This document shows positions 46,910-57,940 of a stretch of DNA of 64,000 nt, one piece after another. Position 1 is the stretch's first letter. Each line of letters opens with the position of its first letter. Under the pieces are notes generated by a model. The model saw only the letters and a program-made list of their open reading frames with translations. It had not been told where the DNA came from and did no database searches. Position numbers and translations under genes: made by a program. The DNA comes from Ctenosaura bakeri (taxonomy: Eukaryota > Chordata > Lepidosauria > Squamata > Iguanidae), in NCBI GenBank assembly GCA_948474755.1, contig CAOLHI010001309.1, forward strand, positions 530,337 through 594,336, in the 5' to 3' direction.

Positions 46910-47289
46910 ATCATCCCCAACCTCCTCTCACACCCAGTGCTGAGACGACTCCATGTACACACTCACTGAAAATAGCTGCAAATCCCTGTTTTCCCTCTCC
47001 TATCTTCCTCTGCTTTTGCTTTCCTATACTAGCTTCTCAAAAAACATGGGAAACAAGAGAGTGGCATAGAAGCAGGAACATGTGCAGCTCTTATTGAGTC
47101 ATTAACGTACCATTCCTCACTGCTGATTGGGAAAAGGCTGGGACTACCAAGGCACTCTCTAAAAACAGATGAGTCACAAATCAAATTGAGTCAGTCCATC
47201 ATTTATTGCCAAGTCAAGTCATTCAAAGCAACTTGAGTCCAACTCAACTTCAAATCAATCGTCTTGAGTCTACACTGTTATCATGGTTA
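46910..47289. other. Intron sequence, unassigned
   Basis: Nothing recognised other than short AAGTCA/GAGTC-type motifs near 47195-47270. Confidence 0.45.
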
Positions 47290-48132
47290 TGATATGTCAG
47301 GTAAGAGCACTAGAAAACATTCTGATATCAAATAATTCGGCCTTTTTCTTTTTCTGCCAACCTGCTCCATGTGTTTGCGAGGGTCCTTCGGACAAGCATG
47401 TTTTGGCGCAGTCGTTCATGGTTTTACATTCCAAAACCCCATTCAGCCAGGCAACTCAAGCCTCTTCGTTGCTTTAGGGAACACCTCACTGCAAACCGGC
47501 TTTGCTCGGCGTGTATCTTCACAAAGCCGCACGGCTCTGAGCCGAGCCATTCCTTTATGCCGGGCCATCAGCGTACTGGCCATACTATTGTCATCCAGCG
47601 TTAAGCTCACCATGCAAAACCTGACCTTTTCCAACTCCTTTGTCCCACTCTAAAATCCCTTTTGTTCTCACAGAACATAGCATAGCCTCTAGGTAAACTC
47701 CACCCTATAAAAAGTCCCCACTTTTGGGACTACCTCGGACTACTTTGGACTTCCATCCCGCCTTGCTGCCAGTTGTCTAAGGAAACTCCCCTCAGCGAGT
47801 CCCGCTGAGCTTTCTCTCCCGGAACCCCGTCTTTCTCTCCAGAACTACGAGACCAGGTGTCGTATTACCCACTCCCTTGAATCTCTCCATTTCTATTTCT
47901 AAGCTAGCTAGTATTTGTCATGTCTTTTGTGTTGCTTGTTCTTAATAAAAATATCATTTATTACTTTAAAGCTTGTCTAACTGCTCTCTGATCCGACGCT
48001 GTATACATTGGGTAAAACATCCTAGCTGGAGTTACCCTGCCTCTTGTTAGCTTAAGAGAGTGCTCAAGCTTAATTCCCCCAACTTGTGCTTTTATTTGGT
48101 TATTTGGGCATCCCTCCCGGGACCCCCAACAT
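47290..48132 (+). repeat. Probable solo LTR of an ERV
   Basis: It contains a TATA box (CCCTATAAAAAGTCC) at about 47704 and AATAAAAATATC at about 47943 with a T-rich stretch after it. The GC-richer U5-like region ends CGGGACCCCCAACA at about 48131. Spacing between TATA and poly(A) signal (about 240 bp) fits an R region. The 5' border is not certain (TG near 47297 is a candidate), no target duplication was found and no internal coding sequence adjoins it. Confidence 0.5.
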
Positions 48133-48964
48133 ACAGGGTAACAACAGCACTGCTTGATGGCAAATGACAACACCGAATACATTCTAGAAGAGCATGAGAG
48201 AATGAAGGGGACTGGGAATACAAAAAGTACCAGCAAGTGATTTTCTTATTAGTGGTCATTTAACAGTCATTCAGAGGTGACAAAGACATCTCAAGCTTCT
48301 CAGTTGTGGATATGAATCATCTTCATGAAAATGTAATGTGTCTGGCATTATACTATCATTGCAATACAACTTGTATTTAATCTGTGCTGGTCCATATCAC
48401 AATCAGCAACTAGTCAATGAACGACAACTACACATTTGTAGATTAGCCTGTTCTTCACTGCTACACAAGGCTAGATCTGAACAAGTTCTTTTCAAATTTT
48501 GAATCTCAATCTTTTGAAAGTAATTAAACAACTCCAATCACACATTACATGGCTTAACTATAAACACCTTGGAAACAGGCATTCAGATGGTAAAGACTTT
48601 CTAGCTTTGAGCCATGTTGAAGATATAACAACACATCACAGCATACAAAAGAGAGGTTAGGAGTTTCTCCAAAGACTGCAGGGTTGTTCAGAGAAAATGT
48701 TCAAAAAATTATATAATTTTTAAATGCAGGTATCCATAAATATTTCAGATAACACAGGCAGGAAGCTGGGAATATATGTTTAAGTGTCAATTTCCTGAAG
48801 CTGAAAGTGCCATTTCTCTTATCTAAAGATGATGCCACAGTCTAAGAAAATAAGCTAAACCTCCTTTGTTATAAACTCCACAAGATCGGTGAAACAACAC
48901 TGGAGTGTATTAGAACAATGAAAATATAATAGCTGACCATACAAACGACCACGGCAAAGGATAC
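48133..48964. other. Intron sequence, unassigned
   Basis: AT-rich host intron downstream of exon B. No repeat or coding region is recognised. An open frame seems to extend exon B leftward past its donor; that is intron. Confidence 0.55.
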
Positions 48965-49142
48965 TAAAACTTCGATCTGTAATTGCTAAATGCCAGAGGT
49001 TAATCCTCAAATCATCTGCGGACATGTATGTTTCACAGTCACTGTTGACAGAAATTGAGTTGACATGATAGGTGTGGCCATTAGCAAAAATTCGTCTGGG
49101 GCTGACTTCTACCATCAAATCCGTGGGCTTCAGTACAGGTAC
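48965..49142 (-). CDS. PPP2R2C: PPP2R2C coding exon B (178 nt)
   Basis: The minus-strand acceptor is CATAG at 49143-49147 and the donor is GTATCC just below 48965. The exon starts at phase 0 with VPVLKP, continues through [38 protein letters not shown] and [12 protein letters not shown], and ends one base into an Asn codon that exon C completes. NLWHL is the Trp-containing end of a WD repeat. The paralogue call rests mostly on this exon: [15 protein letters not shown] is a gamma-type reading, where the beta paralogue as I know it has EATPRRVFANAHTYH. The donor GTATCC is weak at its +5/+6 positions but keeps the frame exactly. Confidence 0.95.
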
Positions 49143-51064
49143 CTATGTAAATTAATAATAGTATGTATATTTCTTTTCATTTTTTCAAACTGAGTTTTTC
49201 AAAACATGGACCTGTGTATCAGGAGTATGTCTTACGTAATTTCAGAAGTCTTACATCTAGCACATCAAAACAAATATCTAACCTAGGTCAGTAATGCTCA
49301 ACACATGGAAGTTTTTTTTAAAAAATAAATCCTAGATATGATCATACATCTGTCAATTGTATTTCACACTGTAATTTTTCCCACTGGAAGCAGCAGTCCC
49401 CTATTAAATTCTTCTCCACATGACAAATCATCACCTTTTCATTCTCTTCACAGCTGTTCTTGCCTGGAGGTGATGAGAGCCAAGAGAGATTGCATGAGAC
49501 ACTATTTCCAGCAAGCACCAGTCTCCATGGTATGTCCTCAATTAAGTCCTAGAGGCTGGACAGTTCCAGATGTGACTTTTCTTGTGCAGTCACCATGAAC
49601 TGACTGCTGAAATTTCACATGATGCCATTGACATGCTTTGATCAACCCATTTTTTTTTTACCTTGGCTCATGCCATATTTTTTCTTAACAAGGAAAACTT
49701 CATTTGGGGTGGATGGGCAGAGGCATCATATGATGTTGCTGGTACATGTCGGTGGTGCAGCACTAACCTTCTGCTTGGAGGTGCTGCTAGAACAAAAGGG
49801 TCCCTTGTGGGGGCAGGGAGAAATATGCAATTACACCTACTTTCTTCCCTGTTCAGTCATTGCCATAGCAACTACTGCATTTAAAAAAATCCTCCATACC
49901 CTAAGCACTCAAATCACCAATTTAACTTTGCCATTTGCTTTTCAACTTGCATTGTACTTTCCTTGCTTTAAAAAATTAATGTATGCTAGTGCAACTGTAA
50001 TGTCAAGCTTTCTTGTTTAAACCCAGTGCTCCAGTTAATATAGATAACTAGCTTGCATTGCAGAGCAGGAGGGAAGTCTGGACTATTCCAAGTCTCTCTG
50101 GTCTGCCTTAAAAAAAAAAAGCTGTGTGTTGCCCAAGGGGCTGCCTTGTTGTTTCCTATATGGAAGAAAACACCACTGGTGAAGGAAACTGGAAGAGAAG
50201 GCAGAATCAAAAGGAGTCAAAGTTATGCTTACTATGGCTGGTAGTATACAAGTGTTCTATTTAAATTCCCTATTTAGGTGACCTGCTCAGAGACATGAAG
50301 CCACCAGTAATCATTCCTGTGATCTTGCACAAGCACTTTTTGCCTTTAGGAAATAAAAAACAACTTAAATTTGTTCTGACACATCATTTGCGGGGTGGGG
50401 GGGGGATGTTTTGCCATCTTGTGATCCCTCGCTTCTTTCATTCCTCTTTCATACAGATGACTTTCTAGCCTTGCCCTCTCTTACTCCTCTAGCAACACTT
50501 TCTAGCTGGCCTGGCATCAGGGGATATGTGCATACACAGAATCCCAAGCCACTGTGTGGAAGCAAAGCAGCAGCACCTCATGCTTCTTCCCACTAAAGCC
50601 CCCTCTCTTGCTTGCTCTCTCCATCTCCCTTGCCCTCCCTCTGCTTTATCTCACTGACTGTTTTACCTCCTTTTATTTGATGGACATTCCCTAACCAAGT
50701 ATGATAGCTCTTTGCCTCTTGTGGGAGTGGAATGGAAGAGAATAGGGTGGGACAAGGTGGGAGAATTTTAAGATGCAAAATGTGTAGAAAAAATATAGGA
50801 GCAAAGCATAAACTTTACCATTTTTGTCTTCAGAACCCAGGAATGGGAGAGTTAAATGACAATCAATCTACATCAACTCCAAACCAATCCCCATGGCATA
50901 TTTTCTCCAAGTAAATACCCACTGATTTTTGTAGCAGCTGATTTCCCATTTGATTTGAGATGGCAGCCAGAAGCACACTCAGAATGGAGTAAGATTCTCA
51001 CACTTCTATAGTTCTGCTTTTAAGTAAAGAGGCTTGCTATTGTGTGTGTAAGAATAATAATAAG
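49143..51064. other. Intron sequence, unassigned
   Basis: Host intron between exons A and B. Unique-looking; several A-rich or G-rich short runs (for example poly-G near 50397-50405). No repeat family is recognised. Confidence 0.55.
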
Positions 51065-51286
51065 TATGGTGTAGTTGTTTGAGTGGACTATGACTCTGGA
51101 GAACAGGGTTTGAACCCCTGGGAAACCCACTGGGTGACATTTGGCAAGTCACAGTCTCTCAGTCTCAGAGGCAGGTAAAGGCAAAACCCTCTCTGAACAA
51201 AGATTGCTAAGAAAACCCTACAACAGGTTTACCTTAGGGTTGCTGTAAGTTGGAAATGACTTAAAAGGCACACAACAACAATTGTT
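51065..51286 (+). repeat. tRNA-derived squamate SINE
   Basis: TATGGTGTAGTTGTTTGAGT (A-box region) and GGGTTTGAACCCCTGGG (B-box) open the element. The family body follows: AAACCCACTGGGTGAC, CAAGTCACAGTCTCTC, and a tail GTAAGTTGGAAATGACTT ending in ACACAACAACAA. Confidence 0.82.
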
Positions 51287-51313
51287 GTGCTATGTGTGTA
51301 CAAATGAGAGAAA

Positions 51314-51515
51314 GGGCCTTTCCGCACTACACTGCTATAGCACTATTATTCCACTTTCATCCTCCTACGGAATCCTGGGATTTGCAGTTTAGAGAGGGGC
51401 ATTTAGCATTCTCAGCCAGAGAGCTCTTTGGCCTCAATAAACTACAAACCCCAGAATTCCACACGATGTTGAAAGTGGAATAATAGCACTTTAACAGTGT
51501 AGTGCAGAAAGACCC
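51314..51515. mobile_element. Palindromic MITE
   Basis: The left end GGGCCTTTCCGCACTACACTG and right end CAGTGTAGTGCAGAAAGACCC are inverted copies. The similarity extends inward through a CTATTATTCCACTTTCA block on the left and TGAAAGTGGAATAATAG-like on the right, about 45 bp per arm. It is 202 bp with no coding capacity. A clear target duplication was not seen. Confidence 0.75.
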
Positions 51516-53605
51516 AATGAATGGACTTGTCTATTTCTCACTGAGGAGGGTGATGTTTTTCTTCAAGCAACTCTCATCTCTTTCCCTAAAGGTGGAAGGG
51601 AGGGTGAGCAATAGGGTTTTCAGAGTGAAAAATGGCAATTTATAATTTGGTTATGTCACAAGCTACACCTGTGGAATTTCTCATCTACACAACAATTAAT
51701 ATTACAGGAACCCTCTCCAGTCTTCAGTCTGGTAACCCTAGAAGGGAAAGAGAGAACTGCAGGAGCACTTATTCCTTCTGAAGAAGGGTGAGACTCCTGC
51801 TGCGTTTGGAACCTCACCTGAGGCTGGAAATAGAGAACTTTCCAGAACTTTTTGTTTGCTTTTGTGTCTCCCAAAGTGGAGAACTCCCTTCCCACACCGT
51901 GTGTTACGTGCACTCATGCCATAACCCTGCTCAGTCCTTATTTTCCTCTTCTTGGTGGAAAAGTGGTGGTGGAGGGGCTCCTGGCGAGCAGAAAGGAAGA
52001 GGCCTTAGTTCCTCAGTGACTGACTTCCTCTAACAAGGAGTTTGCAGGGAAATGGAAAGGGGACCATCTCTTCCTTTTATATTCCCCCTCCTTTGTTTTC
52101 CCAGAGAGCAGTGCTGCCTTCCCTCCAACAAGAACTTTGCAGGAATCTTTCTGTGGATGGAGTGGGGAGGGTTTGCTGCTCCTTTCCATGGTAAAAGAAG
52201 GCATTCTCTGAAGGATGGAAGGAGGGAAGAAGAGCCTTCACCAGCATGCTCTCCACAATCGGAGGAAAAAAGTTTTTGGTGGGGGAGGGATTTCATAAAG
52301 AGCAGTGTTTACATGTGCACGTGCCTCTTCATTTTTCTCTTTGATACCCTTACGGCCAGTGGATATCTCATGGAGGGTGGAGTTACTAACATAGGATCTC
52401 ATTTGGGACTGGGCAAGGTACATGGTGGTACATCCTCCCGAGCTCATAGACAAGATTATTCATGTTCCTAACTGCTCCCACTTTGAGAGAACAAAACAAT
52501 TTCAAGAGCATGGGAAACATATGACACAGAACCAAAGCTAACTTTTCTGAGAAGTAATAGAGTAGTTACATCAATTTACATGAAAGAGGGCATATCTGTT
52601 TTTTAAAAAAATGCTGAAAAATTCACAACCAGGGAATCTATATAGCTGTGTGTGGACTTGCGCTGGGAGTCTTCTTCTACGTTTATTTTAAAAGGAGAGG
52701 AAAAGGTGAAGGAGCTGTTTACAAACCACAGTGATTAGACACAGGCAGAAAGAAAATTGCAATTCAAGCACTCACCAAGCAAGATAAAATGGGAAAGGAG
52801 GGAAGGTATGAGACATAATCCCCAAACCTCTATATGCACGTGTGCATTTCCTTTTTAAAGACCAACAGAGCCTCTGAAAGTGTCATAGGGGAAAGAGAAG
52901 AGGGTAAGAAAAGGAGGAATTATCTTTTCCCGTCCGTATAGCTTTGCTCATCTCAATAGGGTAAACAGAGCATAGAAGAATATTCAACGAACAGAATGTG
53001 TAGAAAATCCAATATAATTCTGATTGCAGCTTATACTGGAAGTGCAATGGTAGTGTTAGGAACCTTCTGTTCAGAAGAGCTCACTGCTAAAAGGAGCATC
53101 ATTCAGGGCACCTAAACCAGAACAGAAAGGGAGGGAATTTAACTCTTTGTTCTCACTGCATGTCCAGTCTGGAGCAGACTCCTCACAGCTGATATTTGCT
53201 CAGGAAAAAAGCTCTCATGGGTGCCATGGGGAACAATCCTCCCAATGCAAACAGTAACTAAAACCACAACTGTTCCAATCTAATTCTGGCACATGGATTG
53301 GGGGAGAAAGTAAAAGGTAAAATTCCCTCTCTCCCTCAGGACCAGAGGGATCCAGTTATTAAGATAACGGGGGACTGGAGGCATCAGTTTAAGATAAACT
53401 GGGGAAGCAGACTCTTGAAATCCATTGTCCTGTTACCTACCCCCCGCCACTTCATATGCCAGTACAATAAAATCAAGTATCAAATTGATTTAACAAACTT
53501 CCATGATAAAATGATTGGCTATTAAATGATCCCAGCTGGCAAAAAAACCTGCCATACAAATAAGCCTGAATTCATTAAATATGATCATTGCTAAATTATT
53601 TAAAA
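51516..53605. other. Intron sequence, unassigned
   Basis: Host intron. No repeat family or coding region is recognised. Confidence 0.5.
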
Positions 53606-53832
53606 TATCACTGTTTTTGTATGCCTTTGTTTCCGATTTACAGTGGCCTCAAGGTGAACTTATCGTAGAGTTTTCTTGGAAAAATTTGTTCAGAGGGGTT
53701 TTTGCCTTTGCCTTCCTCTGAGGCTGAGAGTTGCTCAAAGTCACTCAGTAAGTTTCCATGGCCAAGCAGGGAATGAACCCTGGTCTCCAGAGTCCTAGTT
53801 CAATACCTAAACCACTACACTAGTTCTCTTTA
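53606..53832 (-). repeat. tRNA-derived squamate SINE, minus strand
   Basis: The reverse-oriented copy: TTTCCATGGCCAAGCAGGGA, then ACCCTGGTCTCCAGAGTC and ACCTAAACCACTACACTAG, the reverse of the tRNA-like head. The tail side is near 53620 (TTTCCGATTTACAGTGGC). Confidence 0.8.
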
Positions 53833-53989
53833 AAATATTGCTTTGATCAATTAGAGAATGTTATGCCTTCAGGCAATAATATTACAAATGATCTTACAAA
53901 ACTGTAACTGAATTTAGGCAGTACATACAGAAGAGGTGAATCAATATGGTTTTAACAGAAAGTATCCTGGAGTTTGACCAGTGAGACCT

Positions 53990-54507
53990 GGGCCCTTTTC
54001 GCACGGGCTTTCTGTCGTGCGAGAGCCCCCTGAGCCTCGCGGGAGTGGGAGCGTCGCTCTGCACAACGCACTCCCACTTCTGCCGTGCTCACGGGGCTGC
54101 AGTGGCGCGATCGCGGGTTTTTTGATTTTCGCCTCAAAGCGAAAATCACCCACACTCGCACAACACTCCTAGCGCCCGCGCGCACTTACCTCCTGTGCGG
54201 AGCGTTGGGGAGGCGGCCGGGTCACGCTTCCTTCCCTCCGCCCCTGCAGAAGGAAGGGGCGGGGCAGGGCGCTAGCGCGACAGACGCAACAGCCTCCTGC
54301 TTCACGAGGGGGGGCGGACGCGCGAGCCTCCTGCTTCGCGGGGGGCGGACACGCGAGCCGCCTCCTCCTCCGGGAGGCTGCCGCTTCCCCGCTCGTTCCT
54401 TCGCCTGCGGAAGGAACGAGCGGGGAAGCGGCAGCCTCCTGGAGGAGCCTTCTCGCGTGAGCCGCCCTCCCCTGTTCGCACGAGAAACCTCAATGCGAAA
54501 AGGGCCC
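53990..54507. mobile_element. GC-rich MITE with a long internal hairpin
   Basis: The left end GGGCCCTTTTCGCA and right end TGCGAAAAGGGCCC are perfect inverted repeats. The 518-bp interior is strongly GC- and CpG-rich in an AT-rich intron. No coding function is evident; long open frames on both strands are a by-product of GC content. The flanks do not show a clear target duplication, so the superfamily is not assigned. Confidence 0.72.
54370..54442. repeat. 32-bp-stem hairpin inside the GC-rich MITE
   Basis: The left arm 54370-54401 and right arm 54411-54442 are inverted copies with 31 of 32 positions matching, around a 9-nt loop (CGCCTGCGG). The stem is GC-rich and would fold strongly in RNA or single-stranded DNA. 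Confidence 0.9.
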
Positions 54508-54850
54508 TGGATTCAAATCTCATTCAGACATGAAATGCACCAGGTGATCTTGGATCATTCATTGTCTCTTGGTATAACTTAATAACACACAGTTGTTGTA
54601 AGGAAATAATAGAATTAAATCCACAACTGTAATAAATAAGAATAGAACAATCATCTTCATATGCACTTCTTTCTGTTTAAAGTGCTTCCTCAATTTGAAG
54701 CAAGACAATAATAGACAGTAATGGAAAAACTAGAATCTAATTCTTAAGAGAACTTAACTGATAATACAAATTAACATGTACACATGTATATTACACATTA
54801 ACAGAACCTAAGGAATTGTAATTTGAATAGAAAACTTTCCAACCACTCAC

Positions 54851-54963
54851 CTGAAGTGAGGTCACAGTAGAAAGATCTTTAAGCTTTCCCTCTTCATCCT
54901 TTAAATTGTATCCCTCAGGTTTCTTATCTCGTTCAGTAATCTTCCATAGTTTAATAGTTTTGT
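54851..54963 (-). CDS. PPP2R2C: PPP2R2C coding exon A (113 nt)
   Basis: Read on the minus strand, the acceptor is TTTTAAG and the donor is CAG/GTGAGT. The exon starts with the last two bases of a split Asp codon and encodes [13 protein letters not shown], then a lysine-rich loop, ending in STVTSLQ at phase 0. This is a WD-type blade of the B55 propeller followed by the inter-blade loop. The 113-nt length is what I recall for this exon in vertebrate PPP2R2 genes. It joins in frame to the 178-nt exon at 49142. No stop or indel is present. Confidence 0.93.
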
Positions 54964-55716
54964 CTTAAAAGAAATTAGCACTGTTATTAAAAAGGACACT
55001 TAACATTATTGTTTTTCATATAATTATTGTGTAAGAAGAATAGATTGGAATTAGCCAGTTAACTAAGTTATTAATTTGCTAGTTTTCTTTTCTAGTGATG
55101 TCACCTAACTTATTAGATTCCCAATTAATGCTGGAGTTTAAAAATGCTTTAGTTAATTAACTTGTTAGCATTCATTAGAGTAGATGTGCCTTCTTTTGTC
55201 ACATTCAATAGAAGAGGGCTGTTGCGGCAGGGAAAGTAATATTAGGATGGAGGGAATGTATCACATGGCTCCATTGTTAAGCGAGAAAGAGAACTCTTTC
55301 AAAGTCAAAGCAGCAGAAAAACAGCCACCAAAAATGAAAAAGAAAGGAAAAAAACATCTTGCAATGGAATAAGAAGGTGATTTGTCTGGAGACCAGGGCC
55401 CTGAAGCAACAAGAGCACTTTCAAAATCTCAGGCCTCCTTCCCTTCCTCAGGCCTGTGTTTTGAGAACTGGGGGCAGGAGGAGTCAGGACTCTCCTCAGT
55501 AAGTTCTGCTCTATTATACTATGGACTGCTTTCTATAATATATTACTGTATAATATGTTATCTTGTATAATGTTATTTGGAATGTGCTGCAATGAATCCA
55601 TTTGTAATCATTTTGCTTACAGGGGGCTCGGCTCCTGTCATTAAAGTAGAGAAAGTATAGATAAAAAAACCCTTTTGCTCAGCTGGTGTTTAGAGATAGA
55701 TCACCTTGTAGCAACA
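54964..55716. other. Intron sequence, unassigned
   Basis: Host intron upstream of exon A. AT-rich; nothing recognised. Confidence 0.5.
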
Positions 55717-56211
55717 ATGTAACAAATGCTAATTACTGCTTGTAACAATGTGTTTTACTTCAATGGTGCAGAAAATCCAGGTTGTGAATCAAAGACTTTG
55801 GGTGTGAAGTTGTAACAGTCAGGGGAATCTGGTCAGTAGAAAGGGGAAACATCAAGGAAAGAGAAATGTGTGATCTCAAGAAGGCATTGTAAAAACAAAC
55901 TGAATCTGCCCTACGACCTTGGGAAGATTTCAGGTTCCCAGGATCAAATTATGTAAATATCTTCCTGGCCTGGGAACCATTTTGAGGTTTGGGAAAATGG
56001 GATGACAGTTATGGCCACACCAAACAAAGCCCCTCACACACACAAGTATATGCTCCTATATAACCTCATTACTAACCGAGGTACCTTAACCTTAGTAAAT
56101 TTCTCAAGCTGCTATGGCACTTGCTTTTTCTCAGTAAAAGAGCTGCTGCTGAACTCAGTGTTTTCTTGAGAAAGCTAGTTAGACAGCACATTGACAGCTA
56201 CACACAAGGTT
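55717..56211 (+). repeat. LTR-like block, possible solo LTR
   Basis: It begins TGTAACAAATGC and ends AGCTACACA. It carries a TATA-like CCTATATAACCTC at about 56055, and downstream of it a CTTGCTTTTTCTCAGTAAAAG stretch that could hold a diverged poly(A) region. TG...CA ends and promoter placement suit a solo LTR, but no convincing target duplication is seen. Confidence 0.4.
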
Positions 56212-56506
56212 AATGAGTGAAAATTTTCCTCACCACTGTATTTCCTTTTTTCTTGGTTTCCTCTGTTTTCCCAGCATTCCCATTCTACTTTTTACCCTGC
56301 CCTTTTTATAGCCCCCCTTCTAATTATAAAATTAAGATAAAATGGGTCCAGAAAAGACAGTGAAAATGTATCCTGTGGACAGTTGTTGAAGCTGAAGTTC
56401 TCACAAACTGAATTGAGCAACTCTGGCCTCTTCATACAAAACAAGTGACCTGTCACTGGTCTTTGCAGATTACATTTGGTGATCAGGAGTGGGAAGCACA
56501 ATGTAT
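56212..56506. other. Intron sequence before the DIRS element
   Basis: Unassigned sequence up to the left end of the DIRS element. There is no target duplication with the sequence after 62594, as expected for DIRS. Confidence 0.5.
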
Positions 56507-56692
56507 GAACAGGTTGCTTACCTGTAACTGTGGTTCTTCGAGTGGTCATCTGTGCCATCATACACTAGGAGCTTTAGCGCCTGCGCGGTAGCGTTCGGAA
56601 ACTTCTAGAGCTTGTTCGCTTGGCGGGAACCCCTCCCCCACGCCGGTACTGCGCATGCTCCTCCCGCCGAGCAACGGTCTCTCCTCAGTTCT
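56507..56692. repeat. DIRS left inverted terminal repeat
   Basis: 56549-56692 is the inverted copy of 62435-62578, differing at one base (CCATCA against CCTTCA) by eye. The outer 42 bp (from GAACAGGTTGCTTACC) are specific to this end and have their complement in the internal complementary region. Confidence 0.93.
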
Positions 56693-56746
56693 GTCGTCCG
56701 CCGTAGAACCTACAGGGACCTGAGAAAGAGGGGAGGAAGGGCGGGT

Positions 56747-56843
56747 GTGTATGATGGCACAGATGACCACTCGAAGAACCACAGTTACAGGTAAGCAACC
56801 TGTTCTTCTTCTTCGTGGTCTCTGTGCCTTCATACACTAGGAG
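56747..56843. repeat. DIRS internal complementary region
   Basis: 56747-56805 is the reverse complement of the left end 56507-56565. The adjoining 56805-56843 is the reverse complement of the right end 62556-62594. The two parts meet at 56805. This is the hallmark DIRS structure thought to template circle closure. It lies just beyond the recombinase stop codon. Confidence 0.93.
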
Positions 56844-56879
56844 ACTGTGTAGCTTACCGGTCGGACGGCGGGTCAGGTC

Positions 56880-57940
56880 CTACAGCACGGAAGCCAACAC
56901 CTCACGTCCAAACCGGGCATCTCTGCGTGACCGGCAGTCGAGCCTGTAGTGGCGCACGAAGGTCGATGGTTGGGACCAGGTCGCCACACGGCAGAGTTCA
57001 TGCAGGTCAACTCCTCGCAGGAGGGCCGCAGAAGTAGCCACAGCTCTGGTGGAGTGGGCTCGAAGCAGGACTGGCGGAGGCTTCCTCGCGAGCTCATACG
57101 CCAGTTCAATAGTCCTCACCACCCACTTGGAGAAGCGCTGGGTGGACACTTTTAGGCCCCTCCGACGTCGCCCATAGCAAACAAAGAGATGCGGCGTCTG
57201 TCGGAAGGAAGCAGTCCTGTCCTTGTAGAAAGCCAATGCCCGACGCACGTCCAGGGAGTGGAGGGACCGCTCCAACGGTGTCGTCGGGTTCGGGAAGAAG
57301 GCAGGCAGGATGATGTCCTGGTTGAGATGGAAACTGGACACCACCTTTGGCAGGAACGAGATGTCAGGTCTCAGGACCACCTTGTCCCTGTGGAAGACCG
57401 TGAAGGGCTCATCGGAACGAAGAGCTGTGATCTCACCCGCTCGCCTCGCTGAGGTCACCGCTACCAGGAAGGCGGTTTTCATTGTCAGGAGCCTGTCATC
57501 CGAGGTCGCCATCGGCTCGAAGGGCGGCTTCGTCAACTGCGAGAGCACCAGCGAGAGGGACCACGGCGGTAGCGGCGGCGATACCGGCGGGTAGAGATGG
57601 TGAAGTCCTTTCAGGAACCGCTTAACGGTATCGTTCCTGAAGAAGGCCGAGGCAGCAGATCGTGGCGGTTGGTATGCCACGATCGCGGAGAGATACACCT
57701 TCAGGGATGGAAACGCCAGGCCCTGTTGCCGGAGGTGCAGGAGGAAGTGCAGGACGGTCGAGAGCCCCGCGGGCGATACCGGCTCACTCCTCTCGTTAGC
57801 GAAGGTCAGGAAGCGTCGCCACTTGTATTGATAGTTGCGACGGGTGGATTCCTTCCTGGCCGCGACGAGGACGGTACCGAGCACGGGATCGTCTAGTGCG
57901 ATATCCTCCAGGCATGGAGGGCCAGGCGTGGCAGGTCCGG
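56880..57940 (-). CDS. DIRS tyrosine recombinase
   Basis: The C-terminal part of a 946-codon open frame that starts inside the RT gene in another frame; only the last roughly 340 codons look coding. A SAM-like N-terminal core-binding domain (ARKESTRRNYQYKWRRFLTF) is followed by the catalytic domain: first Arg in SARRAGEITALRS, the His-x-x-Arg box in RAHSTRAVATSAALL, then a conserved His/Trp region (ATWSQPSTF) and the nucleophile in FVRHY, with Tyr at 56946-56948. Role: recombination of the circular cDNA into the genome. It overlaps the end of the RT frame by about 50 bp; the true start and translation mode are unclear. No stop or missing catalytic residue is seen. Confidence 0.9.

Larger units (their letters stand above)
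10868..54963 (-). other. PPP2R2C: PPP2R2C host gene, internal part (five exons)
   Basis: Span of the host gene visible here, minus strand. Five exons of 113, 178, 165, 170 and 92 nt encode one continuous stretch of the B55 (PR55) WD40 propeller of protein phosphatase 2A. Intron lengths are 5708, 12233, 24303 and 1134 bp. Exon phases join without breaking the frame (0, 1, 1, 0, and 2 at the last donor). Choices such as a Val in [11 protein letters not shown], and [15 protein letters not shown], fit my knowledge of the gamma paralogue better than alpha, beta or delta. B55-gamma is a substrate-targeting subunit enriched in neurons. The preceding exon and the final coding exon were looked for on the minus strand and not seen, so they should lie right of 64000 and left of position 1. 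The gene assignment is near certain at family level, and strong but not proven for the paralogue. Confidence 0.9.

Noticed and set aside
48855..48964. Extension of exon B beyond its donor (CRGRLYGQ...)
   Set aside because: It loses homology exactly at GTATCC, and joining to exon C restores the conserved sequence.
51065..51140. Possible tRNA gene from A-box and B-box-like sequences
   Set aside because: There is no cloverleaf acceptor pairing, and the same head recurs in several SINE copies.
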